From JAPPLB01 sp965218555 (lineage in GTDB: Bacteria > Acidobacteriota > Terriglobia > Bryobacterales > UBA6623), in assembly GCA_965218555.1 (NCBI GenBank), contig OZ244625.1:372001-436000 (forward strand): a stretch of DNA of 64,000 bases, in the 5' to 3' direction. Each line of letters begins with the position of its first letter. The first letter of the stretch is position 1. Made by a program: the position numbers and the translations under genes. A model generated the notes under the pieces. It worked only from the letters and a program-made list of their open reading frames with translations. It was not told the DNA's origin and searched no databases. This document shows, in pieces, positions 26,109-34,478 of this stretch.

Positions 26109-27892
26109 ACCATGAACCTTTCGGAGGCGATCAGGCGTTCGGCGATGCGGCGGCGCAGAGCGATGGTGTCGAGAGCGGGGCACTCGGTGAGCCGGCAGAT
26201 CAGTCGCTCGGTGTGAACGAGGGCCTCGGCGTCGAGGGATGCGGCCAGGGTTGTCGATCCGAGACGCCGGACTTCTGTGAGAAGGTCGAAGGCCAGTTGC
26301 CGAGCCATGTCACGCGCGTTCTCGCCGCGGCCTTGAGCTCGAAGCTTCTCGGCGCGCAGCAGGGCTGATTCGGCGGCGTAGATTCCGATGACCATGTCGC
26401 TGACCGCGGCGACGACTTCCTGCTGCTGCTCGAGCCGGTCTCCGAAGCGTTGATAGGCGGCGCCGGCGCAGATGTGCGTCGCTTGCTTGGCGCGCCGCAG
26501 CAGCTCCCGCTCGGGCGCGCCGGCCCAATCGACGTTGCGGAGAGTACCGCTGACCGCTTCGTTCATGGCGTTTTTCACGGCTGTCCCCAGGTCAAGGCGT
26601 CTCTGCGCGGCGCGCTTAAGGAGCATGCCGGTGATGAGCAGGCGGTTGATCTCGTTGGTGCCTTCGAAGATGCGGTTGATGCGCGAATCACGATAAGAGC
26701 GCTCGATGCTGTAGTCCTGGTGAAAGCCATAGCCGCCGTGGACCTGCACGCCTTCATCGACCAGGTAATCGAGCGATTCGCTGGAGTACACTTTCACGAT
26801 CGAGCACTCGACGGCGTATTCCTCGATGGCCTTCAGATGCTCGCGGGCTGCATGCTCGCCGGTCCAGTCGAGGCCCGCCGAGCGAGCGTCGATCATGCCC
26901 GAGGTGCGGTAGACGATCGACTCGGTGGCAAAGAGATAGACGGCCATCTGCGCGAGCTTGTGGCGGATCAAGCCGAAATCGGAGATGGGTCTTCCGAACG
27001 CCTGACGCTGTTTGGCGTATTCGATCGTCGCGGCGATAACGTCCTTGCCGCCGCCGGTGCAAGCCGCGCCTAATTCCAGGCGTCCGATGTTGAGGATGTT
27101 GAAAGCGATAATATGGCCGCGGCCGATTTCGCCGAGCACGTTCTCGACCGGGACGGCGACCTCGTCAAGCACCAGGGGGGTTGTCGAACTCCCCTTGATG
27201 CCCATCTTCTTTTCTTCCGCGCCGGGCTTGACGCCTTCCCAGCCGCGTTCGATGAGGAAGGCGGTGAACTTCTCTCCGTCAACTTTGGCGAAGACGGTGT
27301 AGAGATCCGCCCAGCCGCCGTTGGAGATCCACATCTTCTCGCCGTTGAAGATGTAGTGCTTGCCGTCAGCGGACAGCTCGGCGCGCGTGCGAGCGGCCAA
27401 CGCGTCGCTGCCGGCGTGGGGTTCACTGAGGCAGTAGGCGCCGATCCATTCGCCGCTGCTCAGGCGCGGGAGATAGCGCTGCTTCTGATCCTCGGTCCCG
27501 AAGAAAACCAGCGGGAGCGTACCGATGTGCGTGTGCGCGCCGTAGGTGGTCGAGAACGAGGCGTAGCGGCCGACGCGTTCGGCAACGACCTGGCCGCTGG
27601 TCATGTCCAACTCGAGCCCGCCGTATTGCTCGGGAACTCCGACAGCCAGCAGGCCGAGGTCGCCGGCCTGCTTCATGAGCTTCCGGGAGAGGCCGGGCTC
27701 TTGCACCTCGAATTGCTCGATCCGGGGGAAGACTTCTTCGGTCACGAAGCGGTCGGCTGTGGATTCGATTTGGCGCTGCTCTTCGGTGAAGTCTTCCGGG
27801 GTGAAGGCCTTCTCGGCGGGAAAGTCTTCGAGAAGAAAACTGCCGCCGGCGGGGGCTGCGCCCGTTATGGGAATGGACTCGGTAGTGGCCAT
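26105..27892 (-). CDS. Acyl-CoA dehydrogenase (long-chain type with C-terminal extension)
   Basis: 595 residues. The acyl-CoA dehydrogenase core spans about residues 30-420: EQYGGLELDMTSGQVV, CLSEPHAGSDALAARTRA, GEKMWISNGGWADLYTVFAK, ALEFGRPISDFGLI-like ligand region (RQAFGRPISDFGLIRHKLAQ), VHGGYGFHQDYSIERSYRD and IFEGTNEINRLLI. A further 150-residue helical C-terminal domain resembles the very-long-chain enzymes of mitochondria and the Bacillus FadE type. It catalyses FAD-dependent alpha,beta-dehydrogenation in beta-oxidation. It lies between the hicAB module upstream and the ADC-like gene, which it overlaps. Confidence 0.93.
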   Translation of the reverse strand: MATTESIPITGAAPAGGSFLLEDFPAEKAFTPEDFTEEQRQIESTADRFVTEEVFPRIEQFEVQEPGLSRKLMKQAGDLGLLAVGVPEQYGGLELDMTSGQVVAERVGRYASFSTTYGAHTHIGTLPLVFFGTEDQKQRYLPRLSSGEWIGAYCLSEPHAGSDALAARTRAELSADGKHYIFNGEKMWISNGGWADLYTVFAKVDGEKFTAFLIERGWEGVKPGAEEKKMGIKGSSTTPLVLDEVAVPVENVLGEIGRGHIIAFNILNIGRLELGAACTGGGKDVIAATIEYAKQRQAFGRPISDFGLIRHKLAQMAVYLFATESIVYRTSGMIDARSAGLDWTGEHAAREHLKAIEEYAVECSIVKVYSSESLDYLVDEGVQVHGGYGFHQDYSIERSYRDSRINRIFEGTNEINRLLITGMLLKRAAQRRLDLGTAVKNAMNEAVSGTLRNVDWAGAPERELLRRAKQATHICAGAAYQRFGDRLEQQQEVVAAVSDMVIGIYAAESALLRAEKLRAQGRGENARDMARQLAFDLLTEVRRLGSTTLAASLDAEALVHTERLICRLTECPALDTIALRRRIAERLIASERFMV

Positions 27893-27925
27893 GAAAGTGA
27901 GGCGGCGGTTTTACTCAGCGCCAGG

Positions 27926-28138
27926 TCATGAAGCAGCTTCGACGTACTCGGCGGTGCTCGTAGGTTCCGGAATAGGATCTCCAGTCTCTCGCATGCCCTT
28001 GAGATGTAACCTGATGCCCTCCTGGATCAGTTGTCGGACCTCTTCTTCGGTATCGCCAGCGGCCACACACCCCGGAAGGTCCGGCACGTAGGCAGAGCAG
28101 CCCTGGCCGTCCTTTTCGATGATGATCGGATATTTCAT
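27926..28138 (-). CDS. hicB: HicB-family antitoxin
   Basis: 70 residues from ATG 28138, which overlaps the hicA stop (ATGA). The partial RNase-H-like fold of HicB is clear: MKYPIIIEKDGQGCSAYVPD, LPGCVAAGDTEEEVRQLIQE, GIRLHLKGMRETGDPIPEPT. HicB binds HicA and represses the operon. This short form lacks a separate C-terminal DNA-binding domain. The gene is intact although its toxin partner is interrupted. The module sits between thiolase and acyl-CoA dehydrogenase. Confidence 0.9.
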   Translation of the reverse strand: MKYPIIIEKDGQGCSAYVPDLPGCVAAGDTEEEVRQLIQEGIRLHLKGMRETGDPIPEPTSTAEYVEAAS

Positions 28139-28323
28139 CTCTTCAACCCTGCCTGACGCATGATTGAGGCCACGGTCCCTTTCTTCATTTCCGCTCCGAG
28201 ATGCCCGCTGATGGTCACTTTGACTTTTTTGACAGGATGATGGTACTGCCGATGACTACCACGAGTTCCCACTAAATATCACCCGTCATTTTCGATCATC
28301 CTGATAGCATCTCGCACCTTCAC
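28135..28323 (-). pseudogene. hicA: hicA toxin gene interrupted by a TGA codon
   Basis: The frame from GTG 28323 reads MKVRDAIRMIENDG, a TGA at 28279-28281, then YLVGTRGSHRQYHHP and VKVTISGHLGAEMKKGTVAS to the end at 28135. This is HicA over its whole length, a small double-stranded-RNA-binding-fold mRNA interferase with its catalytic His in the GSH motif. The stop replaces the conserved Trp of the usual DGWYLV motif (TGG to TGA). No frameshift or deletion accompanies it, so inactivation looks recent. Start and stop overlap the flanking ORFs (GTGA and ATGA). Confidence 0.85.
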
Positions 28324-28475
28324 GACGCCTGCTCAAGGGCGGTGGCGATCTGGTCCACTTGGATCAAGTGGTGAAGCACAAGGTGCAAGGCGCCGCGGGT
28401 TGCCGCCGCCGGGCCATCGTTCAGGTCAGAGAGAGCAGCACCGATCAGTACCAACTCGCCGCGTTGACGCTGCAT
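28320..28475 (-). CDS. Small ORF upstream of hicA
   Basis: 51 residues from ATG 28475, preceded by GGGAGA eight bases upstream, with its TGA overlapping the hicA GTG (GTGA). The sequence (MQRQRGELVLIGAALSDLND, then AAATRGALHLVLHHLIQVDQ and an alpha-helical end) looks helical and soluble. I do not recognise the family. It could be the remnant of a longer protein or a third component of the hic operon. Confidence 0.45.
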   Translation of the reverse strand: MQRQRGELVLIGAALSDLNDGPAAATRGALHLVLHHLIQVDQIATALEQAS

Positions 28476-28566
28476 GTCTCATTCTCCCATGTTCGCCAGA
28501 CAAGACCACAGAGGACGTGCTGACGCGCTCTCTGGAAAGACCAGAAACACGGCGTGGAATCAGCGC

Positions 28567-29745
28567 CTATTCGATTCTCTCAAAGATGCCGGCGGCACCC
28601 TGTCCGCCGCCGACACACATCGTGACCATGCCGTAGCGCGATTCGCGGCGATGCATCTCCTGGAGAAGCGTCGCGGTGAGCTTCGCGCCGGTAGCGCCGA
28701 GAGGGTGGCCGAGAGCAACGGCGCCGCCGTTGAGGTTGACGCGGTCGGGGTCGAGCCCGGCGAGTTTGATGACGGCCAAGGCTTGGCCGGCGAAGGCCTC
28801 GTTCAACTCGATGAGGTCGATCTGTTCGAGCTCGAGCCCGGCGAGCTTGAGAGCTTTGGGAATGGCAGCGGCCGGACCGATGCCCATGATTTCCGGCGGG
28901 ACGCCCGCGGTGGCGAAGCTGACGAAGCGGGCGAGCGGCTTGAGCCCTAACTCTTGTGCGCGATCGGCGGACATGACCAGAGCCGCCGCCGCGCCATCGC
29001 TCGTCTGGGAGGAGTTGCCGGCGGTGATCGAGCCGCCAACCCGGAAGACCGGCTTGAGCGAAGCGAGCTTTTCGAAACTCGTGTCGAAACGGATTCCTTC
29101 GTCACGGGCGAACACAGCTTCGCGCGTGTGGGCGCCGCCATTGTCGGCCGTGGTGACATTGACGTCGAGCGGCACGATCTCGTCGTCGAACTTGCCACTT
29201 TCTTGGGCGGCGGCAGCCTTGCGATGGCTGCCGAGCGCGAACTCGTCCTGGGCTTCGCGCGGGATGCCGTACTTGGTGACGACTTTCTCTGCCGTGAGAC
29301 CCATGTTGATGTAGACCTGCGGCATGTGTTCCATCACCCAGGGGTTGGGGGCCAGCTTGTGTCCGGCGCCGGGAATAAGGCTCATGGATTCGGCGCCGCC
29401 GGCGATGATGGCTGTCGCCCCGCCGCCGCGGATGCGATCGGCCGCGAGCGCGATCGACTGCAGGCCGGAGCTGCAGAAGCGGTTGATCGTCATGCCGGGT
29501 ACGGAGTCAGGCAGGCCGGCACGCAGGCCGGCGATGCGGGCGATGTTCATGCCTTGCTCGGCCTCGGGCATCGCGCAGCCAAGGATGACGTCCTCGATTT
29601 CGTCCTTGGGCAGCTCGGGAGTGCGATTGATGATCTCACCGATCACGGCGGCGGCCATGTCGTCGGGACGCGTGGTTTTGAGCGAGCCGCGGGACGCCTT
29701 GCCCACGGCGGTTCGCAAGACGTGAACGACGACCGTTTCCTGCAT
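28567..29745 (-). CDS. Acetyl-CoA acyltransferase (thiolase)
   Basis: 392 residues from ATG 29745, with AGGAGA seven bases upstream. The long upstream extension of the frame is not coding. The thiolase signatures are complete: the nucleophilic Cys91 in NRFCSSGLQSIA, GGAESMSLIP, NEAFAGQALAVI, NLNGGAVALGHPLGATG with the catalytic His, and MCVGGGQGAAGIF with the second Cys. It catalyses the last, CoA-dependent cleavage of beta-oxidation (FadA-like), though a biosynthetic acetoacetyl-CoA thiolase is hard to exclude by eye. It is the first gene of the acyl-CoA operon. The hicAB insertion lies between it and the dehydrogenase, and no FadB partner is nearby. Confidence 0.93.
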   Translation of the reverse strand: MQETVVVHVLRTAVGKASRGSLKTTRPDDMAAAVIGEIINRTPELPKDEIEDVILGCAMPEAEQGMNIARIAGLRAGLPDSVPGMTINRFCSSGLQSIALAADRIRGGGATAIIAGGAESMSLIPGAGHKLAPNPWVMEHMPQVYINMGLTAEKVVTKYGIPREAQDEFALGSHRKAAAAQESGKFDDEIVPLDVNVTTADNGGAHTREAVFARDEGIRFDTSFEKLASLKPVFRVGGSITAGNSSQTSDGAAAALVMSADRAQELGLKPLARFVSFATAGVPPEIMGIGPAAAIPKALKLAGLELEQIDLIELNEAFAGQALAVIKLAGLDPDRVNLNGGAVALGHPLGATGAKLTATLLQEMHRRESRYGMVTMCVGGGQGAAGIFERIE

Positions 29746-29821
29746 GCTCTGTCTCCTGCCTCCCGAAGATCGACTTCCCGATTGTAGCGGGTGGCGGAGG
29801 GAAGTTTCTGTTTCGTGGGGT

Positions 29822-31270
29822 TTACTGATTTGCGGCGGCAAGCTCTTGTTTTTGCTCGAACAGGCCGTCCTCAAGACCAACGGGATAGCGGATGGTAGAG
29901 GTTTGACGCTTAAGTTCGGGACCAAGCGAGTCGAGTTGATGCAGGCAGCGCCTGCGCATCTCGCGGATCGAGGGCATTTCCGCCTCCAGTTCGCCGGAAC
30001 GGAATACGGGCTGGAGAAGATCCTCCGAAACGCAGTCCGGTGGAAGGACAATCTCCGTGTCGGGGTCGCCGAACACGTGAGCTTGCCATGCGACCTCGGG
30101 AGGCGCCGCTTCGTCATAGATGATATCTGCTTGGAAACGTCCGTTCTTCGAGAACCGGCGGACCTGTTGGATGCCCGGCGTGGATACCTTAACCGGATCG
30201 TCGGACAGCTTGATGCAGTGCTTCCATTCCCCGCCCGGCTCGCGGATGGCGGAGATCTTGTAGACGCCGGTGAGGGCGGGGTCGTCGTAGGCGGTAGCGA
30301 GCCGGGTGCCGACGCCCCATACGGCGATCTGTCCGCCCCTCTTCTTGATCTCGCTGATCTTGTATTCGTCCAGATCGCTCGAACCGACGATCACAGCGGC
30401 GTTGAAGCCCGCATCGTCAAGCAAGCGCCGCGCCTTGATGCTCAGACCCGCAAGGTCTCCGGAGTCGAGCCGAATGCCGATCATCTCGTGGCCCGCTTCT
30501 CTCAATCGGCGGCCGGCGGCGACCGCGTGTCGGACTCCCTCGATCGTGTCGTACGTGTCGACGAGAAAGATGCAGTTGTTGGGCATGGCGCGGGCGTAGG
30601 CCTGAAACGACTCTTCCTCGCTGTCGAACGACATGATCCAACTGTGGGCATGCGTACCCTTGACGGGAATGCCGTAGACCTTGCCCGCCAGCACGTTCGA
30701 GGTGCCGGCGCAGCCGCCTACGCAGGCCGCGCGGCTCGCCGACAATCCGCCGTCCATACCCTGTGCCCGGCGGAGACCGAATTCCAGGACAGGCTCGCCT
30801 TGCGCCGCGAGGCAGACGCGAGCGGCTTTCGTGGCGATGAGGGTTTGGAAGTTGATGATCGTCAGCAGCGGAGTCTCGAGAAGCTGACATTGCAGCAGAG
30901 GCCCTCGTACGCGCAGCAGCGGTTCCTGAGGAAAGGCAACCATGCCTTCGGGAAGGGCGTCGAGGTCGCACGTGAATTCGAGGTCGGCGAGGTAGTCGAG
31001 GAAAGTGGGTTCGAAGAGCGGCTCTCCGTCGTTTCCCTGCAACGTGGCCAGATAGGCGCGGTCCGACTCGTCGAAGCCGAAACTTTGCAGGGATTCGATC
31101 GCCGGGGCCAGGCCACAAGCGACGGAGAAGGCGCCCCCGAAGGGATTCCTGCGAAAGGACAGATGGAAGACCGCTTCAAGCCGGTCCATACCGGTTTTCC
31201 AGTAGCCCTGCGCCATCGTGATCTGGTACAGGTCGGTGAGAAGACCGAGGGGGCTGCTGTTTCGGGTCAT
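29822..31270 (-). CDS. pncB: Nicotinate phosphoribosyltransferase
   Basis: About 482 residues from ATG 31270; a TTG at 31300 would overlap the upstream gene by 19 bases. The enzyme converts nicotinate and PRPP to nicotinate mononucleotide in the NAD salvage pathway. Recognisable segments are LLTDLYQITMAQGYWKTG, HLSFRRNPFGGAFSVACGL, EFGLRRAQGMDGGLSASRAA, KGTHAHSWIMSF, VDTYDTIEGVRHAV, IRLDSGDLAGLS, VIVGSSDLDEYKI, and GVGTRLATAYDDPALTGVYK. The length and motif order fit the long PncB clade. It is 12 bases downstream of the PHP metallohydrolase stop and probably cotranscribed with it. Confidence 0.93.
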   Translation of the reverse strand: MTRNSSPLGLLTDLYQITMAQGYWKTGMDRLEAVFHLSFRRNPFGGAFSVACGLAPAIESLQSFGFDESDRAYLATLQGNDGEPLFEPTFLDYLADLEFTCDLDALPEGMVAFPQEPLLRVRGPLLQCQLLETPLLTIINFQTLIATKAARVCLAAQGEPVLEFGLRRAQGMDGGLSASRAACVGGCAGTSNVLAGKVYGIPVKGTHAHSWIMSFDSEEESFQAYARAMPNNCIFLVDTYDTIEGVRHAVAAGRRLREAGHEMIGIRLDSGDLAGLSIKARRLLDDAGFNAAVIVGSSDLDEYKISEIKKRGGQIAVWGVGTRLATAYDDPALTGVYKISAIREPGGEWKHCIKLSDDPVKVSTPGIQQVRRFSKNGRFQADIIYDEAAPPEVAWQAHVFGDPDTEIVLPPDCVSEDLLQPVFRSGELEAEMPSIREMRRRCLHQLDSLGPELKRQTSTIRYPVGLEDGLFEQKQELAAANQ

Positions 31271-31281
31271 GCCGGAGCCGG

Positions 31282-32946
31282 TCAGCGGCTCGCCGGCCAA
31301 GGGGGTTGAGGGGCCTGGAGAATCTTCCGCGTCTTTTCGGCGAGGTCCATCAACTCGTCTCGTTGGCTTTCATGCTCGAAGACGAAGCCGGCGGCCTTAT
31401 AGAACTCGATCTCAGTTTCCCACTTGGCGAGGACGGAGTCACGGTCCGCCTTGACGTGGGGCGGCTGACGATTCTTCAGCACGTAGACGGGATTGGTGTG
31501 GGCCCAGATTCGGATGTCTTCCCGTAGCCGGGGGCTTTCGGTGAGGGCGGCGATCCAGGTGCTTTCGGTGAGTTCCAACTCGAAGGGTAGAGAAAGCTCG
31601 GTCTTGACGCCGTCGCCTTTGCGGGAGGCGACGACCTTGCCGTTGGCGACGATATCCAGGGAATCCAGCGGCCGATGAAAGACGGCGGTGGCTTCGCCTC
31701 GGGCGGTGGCGGAAGCGCCGTCCCAGTCGATGATGCTTCCGATGCCGCGTCCATTCACCGTGAAGTCGAGCAGCGGTCCGTTGGAGACGACCGCGGCGCC
31801 TCGCTTGACGGCATCGGCCCAGGTTTCCCACGCGGATTCTCCGGGCTCGGCTTTCACCAGAGTTCGCTCCGGTCCCAGCAGCGGGAGGTTCCTTTCCCAA
31901 GGGATGAAATGGTCCGAGGGATCGGGCCAATCGCAGCCGGCGGTTCCGGTGACGCGGAACCCGGCGTTGAGCAACTCGTACCAGCCTGCGGTCTTGATGA
32001 GCGCGTACTGCATGACTTCAACGAAGTCGAGCGTGTTGAGCGCCAGGTTCATGATGAACTGCGAGTGCTCGCGGCTGCCGTGGAAGTGGGCGTAGCCGAC
32101 GAGGCCGCCGGCGCGGCGTCCTTCAAAGAAAGTGATGTAGGGATGGGGGTAGGCGTAGGGCGAGTTCCCATACATGTCACCAATGCCCAGAGGTCGGATC
32201 AGGCGGTTCCCGCCCAGAACGAGAACGTGCCCGAAGAAATCGCTGCGTGTTTCGTGACCGGACCGGATCGATTGCCCCGGCATGCGCGCCTCGCCTCCGC
32301 GGCCCCAGGCGTATTGCACGCCGAAATGCTGCTGACGCTGGCCCTCAAGGTTGTTGAGGACGTGCAGGTCTTCAGCCTGCATCCAGCGCAGCAGCAGGTC
32401 GTTATCCGCACGCGCGCGCATGATGTGCACGTGGTCGTCGGCACTAATCCACTGATCTTGGCGCCGGGGGGCCATCGGCCTGACTATAGCGACGATCGTC
32501 TTGTCTTCGTTGGGGCCGACCTCGAACTCGATGACCGCGGGCTCATAGAACAGGCCGCGGTAGACTTCCAGGCGATATTCCTTCCACGGTGGGACGTCAA
32601 AGGTGGCGCGGCCCTTCGTGAGGATGACATGGGACATGTCGCGGACGATGATTTCGAGCGAATCGGGGTTGTTCGAGCGGCGCCAGGGACGGTTGCGGTA
32701 GAAATTGTCTTGCTTGAAGGCGATCATGCTGTCAACGGGGCTCAGACGGAAAAGCCGCCCGCTGCGAAAGAGATAGATGCGCGCGGGGACGATTTCACCG
32801 GTGTCTTCGCGTTGCACGACGATCGTTACGCGGGCCGAGTAGTCGGGACGGAGAGTGGGATCGCGGAACTGGGGCAGGGCGGCTGTGATTCCGATAGCCG
32901 CGAGAAGAAGCAGTCGGATGGCTGAGAGAGGTCGAGCGCGATGCAT
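31282..32946 (-). CDS. Exported CehA/McbA-family metallohydrolase (PHP-like)
   Basis: 554 residues with a signal peptide (AIRLLLLAAIGITAALP). The metal-binding segment ISADDHVHIMRARADND begins the catalytic domain near residue 167. Later elements include GGLVGYAHFHGSREHS and TAGCDWPDPSDHF. The C-terminus is beta-rich. Characterised CehA/McbA members hydrolyse carbamate esters, but homologues in acidobacteria and planctomycetes have unknown substrates. The gene precedes pncB with a 12-base gap. Confidence 0.75.
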   Translation of the reverse strand: MHRARPLSAIRLLLLAAIGITAALPQFRDPTLRPDYSARVTIVVQREDTGEIVPARIYLFRSGRLFRLSPVDSMIAFKQDNFYRNRPWRRSNNPDSLEIIVRDMSHVILTKGRATFDVPPWKEYRLEVYRGLFYEPAVIEFEVGPNEDKTIVAIVRPMAPRRQDQWISADDHVHIMRARADNDLLLRWMQAEDLHVLNNLEGQRQQHFGVQYAWGRGGEARMPGQSIRSGHETRSDFFGHVLVLGGNRLIRPLGIGDMYGNSPYAYPHPYITFFEGRRAGGLVGYAHFHGSREHSQFIMNLALNTLDFVEVMQYALIKTAGWYELLNAGFRVTGTAGCDWPDPSDHFIPWERNLPLLGPERTLVKAEPGESAWETWADAVKRGAAVVSNGPLLDFTVNGRGIGSIIDWDGASATARGEATAVFHRPLDSLDIVANGKVVASRKGDGVKTELSLPFELELTESTWIAALTESPRLREDIRIWAHTNPVYVLKNRQPPHVKADRDSVLAKWETEIEFYKAAGFVFEHESQRDELMDLAEKTRKILQAPQPPWPASR

Positions 32947-33064
32947 GACGGGTCGATTCTAGCAGTCCGGGCCGCCCGCCGAAGAGAGGATGTGTCTTTC
33001 CGGTGCGTCGCGGTCGCCCTGAGAGCAAGTCTGTGATACATGGCTGAGTGGGCCCGACGCAGGC

Positions 33065-33952
33065 TCACGCCTGCGGCTCTGAAGAGCGTTTAGGGGCACT
33101 GCCGCGCGAAGCGAGGGCAAGCGGATCGCCATTGACGGAAGAGGCGGTTTCCCATGCGACGATTGCGCGCTTGCGGTCGACGCCCCAGCGGTAGTCGCCG
33201 AGCACGCCCGTTGCGTGGATCACGCGGTGACAGGGGATGATATAGGCCAGCGGGTTCCGGCCGACCGCCGCACCGACGGCGCGAGCGGCTGAGGGTCTGC
33301 CCACCGCCTCCGCCAACCGGCCGTAACTGACGAGCGCACCTGGAGGCACGCGGAGCAGGGCGCGCCAGACGCGAACCTGGAAAGCCCTCCCGCGGACAAA
33401 GGCGCGGAGCGGGGCGCCTGAGACGCCATTGCCGGGCCGGGAAAAGAGTTGGGCGGCGGTTGGGTCGTCCCAGTGTACTTGGGCCAGTGGCCAATCCTTG
33501 TGGATAGCCGCTTCCCCTTGGGCGCGGTCGGCCCGGTCAACGAAGGAAAGATGGCATATGCCGCGCGCGCTCCGGCCCGTCAGGCACACGCCGAACGGGC
33601 TGTCGGCAAAGCCCGCCTCGATCGTCCATCCGGCGCCTGCGGCCTTGATCTCCCCTGGCGAGGCGGCTTCGAGGCTGACGCAAAGGTCGTGTAACCGGCC
33701 CGGACCTGAGAGCCCCGCATCGAGAGCGGTCCCCAACACACTCTCACCCGCATCGAGCAACCGTTTGGCGTGTGACAGCGTGAGGCACTGCAGGAAGTCT
33801 TTCGGCGTGATGCCAGCCCAACGGGAGAAGAGCCGGTGGAAGTGGAAGCGGCTGAGACCGGCTTGCGCGGCCAGCGTCTCCAGGTCAGGCTGTTCGCTAT
33901 GGTGCTCGTCGAGGAAATGAATGACTTTAGCGATGCGCTCAAACTCTCTCAT
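33065..33952 (-). CDS. Ada-type AraC regulator fused to methylated-DNA-protein cysteine methyltransferase
   Basis: 295 residues. The N-terminal AraC-type helix-turn-helix pair spans about residues 5-100 (LETLAAQAGLSRFHFHRLFS, GITPKDFLQCLTLSHAKRLL). The C-terminal Ogt/MGMT domain ends with the active-site Cys241 in IIPCHRVIHATG, plus the Arg finger (YGRLAEAVGRPSAARAVGAA). It removes alkyl groups from O6-alkylguanine onto Cys241 in a suicide reaction. The Cys4 zinc domain that sensitises E. coli Ada to phosphotriesters is absent, so this is the shorter AraC-Ogt form. It is a singleton. Confidence 0.92.
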   Translation of the reverse strand: MREFERIAKVIHFLDEHHSEQPDLETLAAQAGLSRFHFHRLFSRWAGITPKDFLQCLTLSHAKRLLDAGESVLGTALDAGLSGPGRLHDLCVSLEAASPGEIKAAGAGWTIEAGFADSPFGVCLTGRSARGICHLSFVDRADRAQGEAAIHKDWPLAQVHWDDPTAAQLFSRPGNGVSGAPLRAFVRGRAFQVRVWRALLRVPPGALVSYGRLAEAVGRPSAARAVGAAVGRNPLAYIIPCHRVIHATGVLGDYRWGVDRKRAIVAWETASSVNGDPLALASRGSAPKRSSEPQA

Positions 33953-34128
33953 GGGCTCATATTAGTCTGGAGCATGCCAGTTTCCCCACCCGTTTCTTGC
34001 GGTTCCTCCCAGCGCGGACGAACCGCTGAGACAGGGCCACCGAACTTGCATGCCGCTCTCAGGCGATCGACCTGCCTTCTCCGTGCATTATCCTGCTGCC
34101 GGGCCGAGGCCTTCCGGCATGCCTGCCC

Positions 34129-34240
34129 AGGAGTCTGTCCCACAGAAAATTTCGGACCCAACCAGTTGTAGTCAGACTTGATCACAGATACAAGATGTTG
34201 ACAAAAAATTGGCGATTTTCGTTCTATGGGACAGACTCCT
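34129..34240. repeat. Inverted-repeat element ending in AGGAGTCTGTCCCA
   Basis: A 112-base AT-richer segment bounded by perfect 14-base inverted repeats (AGGAGTCTGTCCCA at 34129-34142 and its complement at 34227-34240). Similarity extends inward (CAGAAAAT / ATTTTCG). It lies one base before MITE copy 4. A related half-site (AGGACAGACCCCTA) occurs near 57199. It is probably a small non-autonomous element of a different family from the MITE. Confidence 0.7.
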
Positions 34241-34241
34241 A

Positions 34242-34415
34242 GCCTGCATTTCTCACCACGTGGGGAAGCACGCGATAAGATCGCCATGACTTCGTTGCGC
34301 TTGCTTGCCGTGCTCGATGTAGGGTCAAGTACACCTGCGCGCGCCAAGCGGCTCGCGCCTCGTCCTGACGGCCCTCTCACCCACTTCGCCTCCCCACGTG
34401 GTGAGAAATGCAGGC
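34242..34415 (+). mobile_element. MITE-like element, copy 4 (best preserved)
   Basis: 174 bases with perfect 25-base terminal inverted repeats starting GCCTGCATTTCTCACCACGT and ending in the complement. TA lies immediately outside both ends (34240-34241 and 34416-34417), consistent with a TA target duplication. The interior contains no transposase. It sits between the Ada gene and rpiB. Confidence 0.88.
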
Positions 34416-34467
34416 TAGTCATTCCTTACATATCGAGAGGGGACTCCGAAGTACGCCGCGTTTCAGC

Positions 34468-34478
34468 TAGAATCGTGC
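34468..34478 (+). promoter_or_regulatory. -10 box of rpiB
   Basis: TAGAAT at 34468-34473 ends five bases before the TTG start at 34479. There is no Shine-Dalgarno. The expected transcription start coincides with the start codon, implying a leaderless mRNA. Confidence 0.5.

Noticed and set aside
28279..28281. Possible recoding of TGA as Trp in hicA
   Set aside because: TGA serves as the normal stop for many genes in the window (for example surE and the flanking hic ORFs), so genetic-code reassignment is not supported.
29744..31309. 521-codon plus-strand ORF
   Set aside because: Antisense of pncB, which has complete family motifs.
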